A model generated the notes under the pieces. It was not told where the DNA came from. It made no database searches and was given only the letters and a program-made list of their open reading frames with translations. A DNA stretch of 64,000 nt from Spirochaetaceae bacterium (lineage in GTDB: Bacteria; Spirochaetota; Spirochaetia; SZUA-6; Bin103), in assembly GCA_028821475.1 (NCBI GenBank), contig JAPPGB010000083.1, forward strand, positions 99,967-163,966. The letters are read 5' to 3'. This document shows positions 7,509 through 14,569 of this stretch, piece by piece. Both the position numbers and the translations under genes were made by a program. The stretch's first letter is position 1. Every line of letters starts with the position of its first letter.

Positions 7509-9970
7509 GGCTGCGCTTCGAGCTCCCCGCCGAGGCCGCGGCCGAGCTGGCCGGGATTCTCGGTGCGGAAGTGCACGACGCGGACGAGCTCGGCGCGGTG
7601 GCCGCTCAGTCCGCACCCGGGGCGCAAGCCGTACCGATGGTGCAGGGAGCACCGGTGGTTCACGCCGATGCGGGGGTGCAGGCCGTCCCCGAGGAGCACG
7701 CCGCACCTTCCGAGCAGGCCGCACCTATGGCGCAGGCCACACTCTCGGAGCATACGGCACCGTTGGAGCAGGCCGCACCCTCGGAGCAGGGCGAACCTGT
7801 GGAGCAGGCCGCACCTTTGGTGCGGTACGCGGTGCCGGCGGACCTGACCGCGGACGGCGTGTTCGGCGACGGCTGGACGGTTGCCACCGACTTGCTGGTG
7901 GCGGTGCAGGCGCCCGGCACGCGCGGCTGGCGCACCCTGCCCCTGCGCCGGGTGGCGCGATTCCGTGCCGACAACATGGTGGGCAGCGGGCGCCTGGTGG
8001 CGGAGCCGGCGACCAACGGCACCGGCGGCGCGGACGGCCACGAGCAGATCCTGGCGCACTACTCCATGAGCCATGCGCCGCGCTATGCCACCCTCGCGCG
8101 CGGCCTCAACCTGCTGCTGGCCGGCAAGCGTCCCGCGGTCGACGACGCGCCGGACGAAGGCGTGTGCCCCACCTGCGGCCGCCGCCGCGCGCCGGGCACC
8201 CGCGTGTGCCGCGCGTGCACCAACCGCGCCGCCATGATGCGCCGGCTGTGGACCCTGGCCCGCGGCCACCTGCGCTGGGTGGTTGCCGCGGTGGCGCTGT
8301 TCGCGGCCTTCACCCTGCTGTCGCTGCTGCCGCCGCAGCTCACCCGGGTGCTGATCGACAACCACTTGGTGCCGCGGCGCGCCGACCTGGCGCCGATTCT
8401 GCTGCTGATCGCGGCGCTGGCCGCCACCTACGGGCTGACCGCCCTCACCGACGCCCTGCGCGGGCGCGCCATGGCGCAGCTCTCCAATGCGCTGGCGCGC
8501 GACCTGCGCGGCATGGTGTACACCAACGTGCAGAAGCTGTCGCTCGGCTACCTGGGCACGCGCGACGCCGGCGACATCCTCAACCGGGTCAGCAAGGACA
8601 CGCGCAACATCCAGCAGTTCATCAACTTCTGGCTCACCGACAGCGTCGCGCAGGGGCTGTTCCTGGTCGGCGTGGCGGTGATCCTGTTCCTGCGCGAGTG
8701 GCGGCTGGCGGTGCTGGTATTGGCGCCGATCCCGGTCGTGGTTCTGCTCGCCGGCGCGGTGTGGGGCCACGTCCGCTTCCTGTTTCGCCGGCAGGAGCGG
8801 CTGTTCGACAAGGTGGACACCCTGCTGCAGGACATCCTGTCCGGCATCCGCGTGGTCAAGGCGTTCGGGCGTGAGCGCGCCGAGGTGGACCGCTTCCGCG
8901 CCCGCAGCGCCGAACTGCGCGACGTGATGCGCGTCAACGAGCGCACCTGGGCCAACATGATGCCGCTGTGGAGCTTCGTGATGCGCGCCGGCGAGTTCCT
9001 GGTGTTTGCCGTCGGCGGCTACCTGGTGCTGGGCGAGCGGATGAAGCTGGGCGAGCTGGTGCAATTCGTTCAGTACGCGATGCTGCTCTACGGTCCGCTG
9101 GTCTGGATCGCCGGCCTGCCGCGCCGCTTCGCCGAGTCGATGACGGCCGCCGAGCGGATATTCGAGGTGATCGACGAGCAGCCGGCGGTGGCCGACGGCG
9201 CCCGCCCGCGCCGCCTGGCGATCGCGGGGCGCGTGCGGTTCGAGGACGTGGTATTCGGCTACAAGAGTCACGATCCGGTGCTGCACGACGTGTCGCTGGA
9301 GGTGGCGCCGGGCGAGATGATCGGCATCGTCGGCCACTCCGGCTCCGGCAAGTCGACGCTGATCAACCTGCTGCTGCGCCTGTATGATCCGGACGAGGGC
9401 CGCATCACCATCGACGGCGTCGACCTGCGCGCCATCGAGTTGCGCGACCTGCACCGGCAACTCGGCGTGGTGCTGCAGGAGACCTTCCTGTTCGCCGGCA
9501 GCATCGCCGACAACATCGCCTACGCACGGCCCGGCGCCACGCCGCGTGAGCTCATCGCCGCCGCCAGAGTGGCCGGCGCACACGACTTCATTTGCGCCTT
9601 CCCGGACGGCTACGACACGCGCGTCGGGGAGCGCGGCCAGCGCCTGTCCGGGGGCGAGCGCCAGCGCGTCGCCATCGCCCGCGCCATCCTGCACGACCCG
9701 CGCATCCTGATCCTGGACGAGGCCACCGCCGCGGTGGACACCGAGACCGAGGAACTGATCCAGGCCGGCCTGTTCGCGCTGATGCAGGGACGCACCACCT
9801 TCGCCATCGCCCACCGACTGTCCACCCTGCGCCACGCCGACCGGCTGCTGGTGCTCGACAAGGGCCGCATCGCCGAAGTGGGCAGCCACGCCGAACTGAT
9901 GGCAGCCGGCGGCATCTACCACGGCCTGGTGCAGTCGCAGCGCCGCATGAACCGCCGCCACGCACTGTAG
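7505..9970 (+). CDS. ABC exporter (fused permease/ATPase) with hexapeptide-repeat linker and zinc ribbon
   Basis: An 821-residue partner of the exporter encoded upstream. Order: a short N-terminal segment, a hexapeptide-repeat linker (about 31-106), a small domain (DGWTVATDLLVAVQ...LPLRRVARFRAD) that parallels the N-terminal domain of the first exporter, a four-cysteine ribbon (C221, C224, C235, C238), a membrane domain, and an ATPase with Walker A near 610 (GHSGSGKST), LSGGERQR and ILILDEAT. Both ATPases look catalytically complete. It starts with GTG overlapping the DUF1854 stop (GTGA). It ends 18 bp before the convergent racemase gene. The substrate is unknown. Confidence 0.88.
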   Translation: MRLRFELPAEAAAELAGILGAEVHDADELGAVAAQSAPGAQAVPMVQGAPVVHADAGVQAVPEEHAAPSEQAAPMAQATLSEHTAPLEQAAPSEQGEPVEQAAPLVRYAVPADLTADGVFGDGWTVATDLLVAVQAPGTRGWRTLPLRRVARFRADNMVGSGRLVAEPATNGTGGADGHEQILAHYSMSHAPRYATLARGLNLLLAGKRPAVDDAPDEGVCPTCGRRRAPGTRVCRACTNRAAMMRRLWTLARGHLRWVVAAVALFAAFTLLSLLPPQLTRVLIDNHLVPRRADLAPILLLIAALAATYGLTALTDALRGRAMAQLSNALARDLRGMVYTNVQKLSLGYLGTRDAGDILNRVSKDTRNIQQFINFWLTDSVAQGLFLVGVAVILFLREWRLAVLVLAPIPVVVLLAGAVWGHVRFLFRRQERLFDKVDTLLQDILSGIRVVKAFGRERAEVDRFRARSAELRDVMRVNERTWANMMPLWSFVMRAGEFLVFAVGGYLVLGERMKLGELVQFVQYAMLLYGPLVWIAGLPRRFAESMTAAERIFEVIDEQPAVADGARPRRLAIAGRVRFEDVVFGYKSHDPVLHDVSLEVAPGEMIGIVGHSGSGKSTLINLLLRLYDPDEGRITIDGVDLRAIELRDLHRQLGVVLQETFLFAGSIADNIAYARPGATPRELIAAARVAGAHDFICAFPDGYDTRVGERGQRLSGGERQRVAIARAILHDPRILILDEATAAVDTETEELIQAGLFALMQGRTTFAIAHRLSTLRHADRLLVLDKGRIAEVGSHAELMAAGGIYHGLVQSQRRMNRRHAL
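7595..7825 (+). repeat. tandem 18-bp repeat encoding degenerate [A/V]PxxQA hexapeptides
   Basis: About 12-13 consecutive 18-bp units without a spacer inside the second exporter gene. Good examples are gcaccttccgagcaggcc, gcaccgttggagcaggcc and gcaccctcggagcagggc. At the protein level they read APSEQA, APLEQA, APSEQG, APMAQA and so on. The 3' units (from 7703) are most alike; the 5' units are more diverged. The product is probably a flexible Pro/Ala/Gln linker between the two parts of the N-terminal region. Unit number may vary between strains, because perfect 18-bp units can expand without breaking the frame. Confidence 0.9.
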
Positions 9971-9988
9971 GCGGCTTCCTGATAGCAG

Positions 9989-11122
9989 CTACGCGATGCG
10001 TTCGCCGTACTTGGCCAGGGCGGCGGCGGACAGGGACAGGCCCAGGCCCGGCTGCTCCTTGAGGGTGAGCCGGCCGCCGGCGATGCGCGGCGGGTCCTCG
10101 AACAGCTCCGCCTGCAGCGGATCGCGCTCCGGATCGGTAAAGCTCTCCACGATACACCCTGCGGGGCTGCCGGCAACGACGTGGGCGTGGATGAAGCAGT
10201 CATGGTGCGGCGCCACCTGCACGTGGTTCAGCTCGCACAGGGCGGCCAGCTTGCGTCCCTCGGTGAAGCCGCCCATCATGGTGCAGTCGAACTGCAGGAT
10301 GCGGATCGCCTGCTCGTCCAGCAGGGCGCGGCAGCCGTAGCTCGTCAGCTCGCTCTCGCCGGCGGACAGCGGAATGGTGGTGCGCGTGGACAGCAGCTTC
10401 AGTTCGCGGCGGTCGTCGGCCCAGCGCACCGGCTCTTCCAGCCAGCGCGGGCGCAGCGGCTCCAGCAGCCGCGCCGCCTCGGTGGCGGTGTCCAGGTCCC
10501 AGGCGCGATTCACGTCCACCATCAGGTCGGCCTCGTCGCCGATCACCTCGCGCACCAGCGCCAAGCGCTCCAGGTCGTGCGACAGCGAGACGCCGCCCGC
10601 CTTCGCCTTGAAGCCGGTGTGGCCCTGCGCCCGCAGCATCTCCATCTCGTCGCGCAACTCGGCAAGGTCCTTGCCGTCCCGGTAGTAGGCGCAGGTCACG
10701 TAGCACGGCACCACGCTGCGGTAGCCGCCGAACAGCCGGTACAGCGGCAGCCCGGCGCGCTTGCCGACGACATCCCAGGCGGCGATGTCCACCGCGGCGG
10801 AGATCCGCACCAGCGCATCCCGCGACCAGCCACGCTCGTGGGCAAGGCGCTGCCAGGTCAACGAGAACAGCTTCTCGTACAGCGCCTCGGGCGCCAGCGG
10901 ATCGGAGCCCACGATCAGGTCGCAGATGCCGCCGCGAATCGCGTGGATCACCGCCTCGATCGGCGTGTAGCTGGTGGCCAGCCCGATGCCGTCGATGCCG
11001 TCGTCGGTGCGCAGGACGACAAGCAGTTCATTTGCCTTCGGGACCGTGAAGTGGCTGACCCAGTGCGGGCGCCCGCCTTCCGGGGCTCTCAGAATGTAAG
11101 CTTCGACCGACCTGATCTTCAT
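9989..11122 (-). CDS. mandelate racemase/muconate lactonizing enzyme family protein
   Basis: About 377 residues starting MKIRSVEAYIL, the usual N-terminal strand of the family. The enolase-superfamily active site is visible: the lysine pair in GFKAKAGG, metal ligands in MVDVNRAWD, EEPVRW and SAGESEL, and a histidine in APHHDCFIHAHV. These residues abstract the alpha proton of a carboxylate substrate with Mg2+. The substrate is probably an acid sugar, but the sequence does not tell which. An in-frame ATG far upstream (11284) was rejected because the added residues have no family match and the total length would exceed the usual 360-400. Confidence 0.9.
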   Translation of the reverse strand: MKIRSVEAYILRAPEGGRPHWVSHFTVPKANELLVVLRTDDGIDGIGLATSYTPIEAVIHAIRGGICDLIVGSDPLAPEALYEKLFSLTWQRLAHERGWSRDALVRISAAVDIAAWDVVGKRAGLPLYRLFGGYRSVVPCYVTCAYYRDGKDLAELRDEMEMLRAQGHTGFKAKAGGVSLSHDLERLALVREVIGDEADLMVDVNRAWDLDTATEAARLLEPLRPRWLEEPVRWADDRRELKLLSTRTTIPLSAGESELTSYGCRALLDEQAIRILQFDCTMMGGFTEGRKLAALCELNHVQVAPHHDCFIHAHVVAGSPAGCIVESFTDPERDPLQAELFEDPPRIAGGRLTLKEQPGLGLSLSAAALAKYGERIA

Positions 11123-11277
11123 GACATCGCGCGCGTCCCGTAGCGTGCGCCAAATCCCCGACCGCGACAAGCCACCCCGCATTGCGGCTCCATGGCCGCC
11201 CGCGGTGGCCGAACATCGCCGGGAGTGCTGCCAATGAGCCAAAGGACATCGCAGCCTGCGCGCCACAGTGGAGAACG

Positions 11278-11534
11278 ATGGCATTTGAAGTCTTCGGCGA
11301 AATCAGGGATATTGAGACGATCGCCACGGGACGGGGAGTGTATATCCGGCGCTACCTGAATCGGAGCTACGGCCGGGGCCGTTGGCGCAAGCGAAAAGGA
11401 TCGCGACCGTGAGACTCGGGATCGCCACGGTGAGGCTTAAGGACGGCACGATGTGCGAGGCGGAGATCCACTGGTTCGAGGCGCACGGAATCGGGCGCCG
11501 CGACATGAAGATCAAGAGGGCGTTCTTTGAGTGA
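11278..11534 (+). pseudogene. small conserved protein (GRWRKRKG...HWFEAHGIG type), frameshifted
   Basis: The first frame (ATG after GGAGAACG) reads MAFEVFGEIRDIETIATG and RRYLNRSYGRGRWRKRKG, then stops at TGA (11410-11412). A second frame continues with IATVRLKDGT, AEIHWFEAHGIGRRDMKIK and a stop at 11532-11534. Joined, the two halves resemble a family of about 80-residue hypothetical proteins I recognise from many genomes. One missing G in the run at 11398-11399 accounts for the shift. Right after it sits a 21-bp near-duplication (ggatcgcgaccgtgagactc against the similar copy from 11419), which repeats IATVRL. It may be a true pseudogene, a sequence error, or a -1 frameshift at the aaaagg site. 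Confidence 0.6.
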
Positions 11535-11754
11535 GTTTGTGATCTGCTTGGACAACGGGGGTTCGGCTGCCAGCCTGACCGTAGGCAAAGTGTACCGCAC
11601 CCTGCCCGACCCCAAGGCCGCCGGCCACGAATTGCTGCGCGTCCTTGATGAAGACCGGTCGGAGCGGGATGGCTACCTCTACCCCGCAACCATGTTTACC
11701 GCCATCGAACTGCCCGACGCAGCACGTCGGGCTCTGACGGCCGCCGGGCTCTGA
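11527..11754 (+). CDS. small conserved hypothetical protein (partner of the frameshifted gene)
   Basis: A 75-residue protein starting at TTG and overlapping the tail of the frameshifted gene by 8 bp. It reads MSEFVICLDNGGSAASLTVGK, then VYRTLPDPKAAGHELLRVLDED, then YLYPATMFTAIELPDAARRAL. I recognise this as a common small family of unknown function, often next to the gene family broken just upstream. No catalytic motif, membrane segment or helix-turn-helix is visible. The overlap suggests a two-gene unit. A toxin-antitoxin role could be suspected from size and pairing, but nothing in the sequence demonstrates it. Confidence 0.65.
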   Translation: MSEFVICLDNGGSAASLTVGKVYRTLPDPKAAGHELLRVLDEDRSERDGYLYPATMFTAIELPDAARRALTAAGL

Positions 11755-11759
11755 ACACC

Positions 11760-12710
11760 ATGCAGCTACGGCGATTCGGGAACACCGACCTGGAGGTGTC
11801 GCCCATCTGTTTCGGGCCGATGCGCTTCGCCGCCAAGGACGGCAGCGACGACGACGCGTCGCGGGCCGGGCGGCGCGCCCTGGAGCGGGCGCTGGAGCGC
11901 GGCGTCAACTTCGTTCACTCCAGCTACGAGTACGGCACGCGCTGGTCGATGGCCAAGATGCTCGCCGGCCATCCGCGCCGGCACGACATTCACCACGTCA
12001 TCAAGGTGCCGGTCCCCGATTTCGACGACGGCGGCCGGTTCGACGCCGCCAAGTTCCGCCGGCGCGTCGAGGAGGCGCTCACCGACCTGCACACCGACCG
12101 CATCGCCGTCCTCCAGCACCTGCAGCGGGCGCACCCGAACAGCGACGAGCAGCGGTTGCCGGACGTCGCCGCCGTCGACGAGCCGCTGCGCGAAGTGTTC
12201 GAGACGCTGCGCGCCGAGGGCAAGGTGGGTTACCTCACCTCGTTCCCCTACACGCCCGGATTCGCCGAGGCGGCGCTCGCCACCGGCTCGTTCTCGGGGC
12301 TGGTCGCCTACTACAACGCCGTCGAACTGGAGATGGCGCGCTTCTTTCCGGCGCTGGAGCGGAGCGGCGGCGGCTTTCTGTGCATCAGGCCGTTCCTGGC
12401 CGGCCTGCTCACCGACCGGCGCGCCGACCGCGCGGCCCTGCCCGCCGGAGACCGCATGCGCGCGGCCGCCTGGGACGCCGCCTACCGGCGGCTGGCGGTG
12501 CTGCGCGAGCGGTTGCAACCGGCCTCGGTCACCGCCTTCGCCATCCAGTTCGCGCTCGCCCACCCGATCGTCGCCAGCCTGATCGTGGGGCTGAACACGG
12601 TCGAGCAGGTCGACCAGGTGATCGACGCCGCGGCCGACCCGGCGCCGCGCCGCGTGTTCGATGAGGCGCTGTCCATCTTCGACGAGTCAGGCCCGATCAC
12701 GACCGCGTAG
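11760..12710 (+). CDS. aldo/keto reductase family protein
   Basis: A 316-residue (beta/alpha)8 oxidoreductase starting MQLRRFGNTDLEVSPICFGPM, the standard family opening. Of the catalytic tetrad, Tyr58 (SSYEYG) and Lys82 (VIKVPV) are present and a His follows in LQHLQRAH. The Asp of the usual N-F-x-D-T-A motif is replaced by His53 (NFVHSSYEYG). The C-terminal NADPH-binding pattern (PIVASLIVGLNTVEQVDQVI) is retained. Overall it probably still reduces carbonyls with NADPH, but the altered tetrad could mean a changed activity. It follows the small hypothetical gene by 5 bp, so co-transcription is likely. Confidence 0.88.
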   Translation: MQLRRFGNTDLEVSPICFGPMRFAAKDGSDDDASRAGRRALERALERGVNFVHSSYEYGTRWSMAKMLAGHPRRHDIHHVIKVPVPDFDDGGRFDAAKFRRRVEEALTDLHTDRIAVLQHLQRAHPNSDEQRLPDVAAVDEPLREVFETLRAEGKVGYLTSFPYTPGFAEAALATGSFSGLVAYYNAVELEMARFFPALERSGGGFLCIRPFLAGLLTDRRADRAALPAGDRMRAAAWDAAYRRLAVLRERLQPASVTAFAIQFALAHPIVASLIVGLNTVEQVDQVIDAAADPAPRRVFDEALSIFDESGPITTA

Positions 12711-12942
12711 CGGCGCGCCGCAATCGATTCCGGGCGATCAGCCCTTCGGCACCAGGCAGGCCGCGGCCTTCCGGTAGACGGGGAAGTCCACGGTGGGCCA
12801 TCGGTGAGCAGTCCCGGGGACGCAATGTGCCCGTGGCGGCGGAGTTTGCGATCCGGTGGCCGAGCACGATGGTGCGGACCACCGCCTCCCGAAACATTGC
12901 CTGCGCAACAACGCCCAGCGTGACCACGTCCAGTCCGTCATG
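12711..12942. other. intergenic segment, possible decayed coding sequence on the minus strand
   Basis: No intact gene is supported here. On the minus strand two adjacent frames give protein-like text without a good start: one reads VVTLGVVAQAMFREAVVRTIV and the other ends WPTVDFPVYRKAAACLVPKG before a stop at 12738. This suggests the tail of a gene broken by a frameshift, but I do not recognise the family. It lies immediately behind the LigD-like polymerase gene on the same strand. Confidence 0.25.
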
Positions 12943-14373
12943 TCACTGGCGATCACGCCACGGGTCGTAGTCCGGGTCGGGCGCCTCGGCAACAGGGCGT
13001 TCCGCCTCCGGTACGTGACGCAGATTGAGGCGGATCCGGGTCCAGGTTGAGGAGCGTCCGCGCATCGCGTCGGTGAGCACGTCCGCCGCCTGCAGGTGAG
13101 CCGCGGCATCCGGATGGCGCTGCTTCCAGCGCTCCAGGCCGGCAATGGCGTCGGCCTCGGTGCGCGCCTTGGCCACCACGATCAGCGGCATCTTCGAGCG
13201 CCGCCGCCCAGTGGCGCGGGCGGCCGGCGTGCCAGCCGGCGCCGGCGACTCCGTTGCTGCGCGTGCCGACGCTCCAGCGGCACCGGTCCCTGCGGGGGCT
13301 CCGATCCCGCCCCGAGCGGCGTCGGCTGCCGGCGCTCCGTTGCCGGACTCGGCGGCATCCGGGCCGGCCGCGCGTGACGGCGCTACCCGCTTCGGTTCGC
13401 CGCGGTGGCGGCGGAAGTGGGGCGGCCACGGCGCGTCGCCGCCGAGTCCCTCCGCCTCGTGGCGCTTGGCCAACTCCAGCAGGCCGGCGAGACTGCCGGG
13501 GGTGGCGTCGAGCCCGGCCGCCAGGTCGCCGCGCTCGGCGAGCCGGCCCGGCATCGAGCGGATCGTGAAGTTGGCCGGCTCGCAGTCGGGCACCTCGTCC
13601 CAGGTCAGCGGCGCGGACACGCGCGCCTCCGGCAGCGGGCGCACCGAGTAGGCGGCGGCCACGGTGCGGTCCTTGGCGTTCTGGTTGTAGTCCAGGAACA
13701 CCCCCTCGCGCTCCTCCTTCCACCACTTGCTGGTCGCCCGCCCGGGCGCCCGCCGCTCCACCTCGCGCGACACCGCCAGCGCCGCCCGGCGCACCTCGCC
13801 GAAGCCCCACTCGCGGTGCAGCCGGACGTACACGTGCAGGCCGCGCGAGCCGGTGGTCTTCGGCCAGCCGGTCAGTTCGTGCTCGGCCAGCACTTCGCGT
13901 ACGATCTGCGCCACCTCGCGCACCGTCTGCCAGCTCACGCCGGGCCCCGGGTCCAGGTCGATGCGCAACTCGTCGGGGTGGTCGAGGTCATCCTCGCGCA
14001 CCGGGTGGGGGTGCAGGTCGATGTTGCCCAGGTTGGTGATCCACACCAGTTGCGCGCGCTCGCTGATTACCAGTTCGTGCGCGGTGCGCCCGGAGGGGAA
14101 CGTCAGTTCCACGGTGCGCACCCAATCGGGTCGCTTCGCCGGAGCACGCTTCTGGTAGAACCCCTCGCCCTCGATACCGTTGACGTAGCGCTTCAGCACC
14201 AGCGGGCGCCGCCCGATCGCCCGCAACGCCCCCTCGGCCACGGCCAGGTAGTAGCTCACCAGGTCGAGCTTGGTCACCCCGGCAGCCGGGAAATACACCT
14301 TGTGCGGATTGGTCACCCGCACCTCGCGCCCATCAATGTCGAGTAGCTCGGCAGCCGCAGCCTTCGCCGCCAT
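12943..14373 (-). CDS. LigD-type DNA repair polymerase domain protein (PolDom)
   Basis: About 476 residues. The first 300 match the primase-polymerase domain of bacterial LigD: VTNPHKVYFPAAGVTKLDLV, RRPLVLKRYVNGIEGEGFYQKR, a metal-binding DLDPG motif (RIDLDPGPGV), and the TTGSRGLHVYV and SAPLTWDEV motifs. This family extends broken DNA ends, preferring ribonucleotides, in non-homologous end joining. The protein lacks ligase and nuclease domains. It continues with a low-complexity Ala/Gly/Pro linker and a C-terminal region (LERWKQRHPDAAAHLQAADVL) ending PDYDPW. The start is ATG at 14373 or the adjacent GTG at 14376; AGGGGG precedes both. It is divergent from polX. Confidence 0.85.
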   Translation of the reverse strand: MAAKAAAAELLDIDGREVRVTNPHKVYFPAAGVTKLDLVSYYLAVAEGALRAIGRRPLVLKRYVNGIEGEGFYQKRAPAKRPDWVRTVELTFPSGRTAHELVISERAQLVWITNLGNIDLHPHPVREDDLDHPDELRIDLDPGPGVSWQTVREVAQIVREVLAEHELTGWPKTTGSRGLHVYVRLHREWGFGEVRRAALAVSREVERRAPGRATSKWWKEEREGVFLDYNQNAKDRTVAAAYSVRPLPEARVSAPLTWDEVPDCEPANFTIRSMPGRLAERGDLAAGLDATPGSLAGLLELAKRHEAEGLGGDAPWPPHFRRHRGEPKRVAPSRAAGPDAAESGNGAPAADAARGGIGAPAGTGAAGASARAATESPAPAGTPAARATGRRRSKMPLIVVAKARTEADAIAGLERWKQRHPDAAAHLQAADVLTDAMRGRSSTWTRIRLNLRHVPEAERPVAEAPDPDYDPWRDRQ

Positions 14374-14569
14374 CACGTCCCCCTGCTACCAGTGTCGGCG
14401 CCACGGTCGCGTGCCGCAAGCGGCTGCACAGGCTGGCAGTCATCGTCACCAGCGCAAGGTGGTCGCAGGTAGCCACATTATGAGGCAAGCCTTCCGTCCG
14501 AACGAAGCGGGCACGATCGCCCGCGCAATCGCCCTTGCCGCGCATCGGTCATACGCGTAGGGTTGCGCC

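Noticed and set aside
7457..9961. Minus-strand frame of 834 codons opposite the second exporter
   Set aside because: It is antisense text of a gene with clear ABC motifs; its own residues show no domain.
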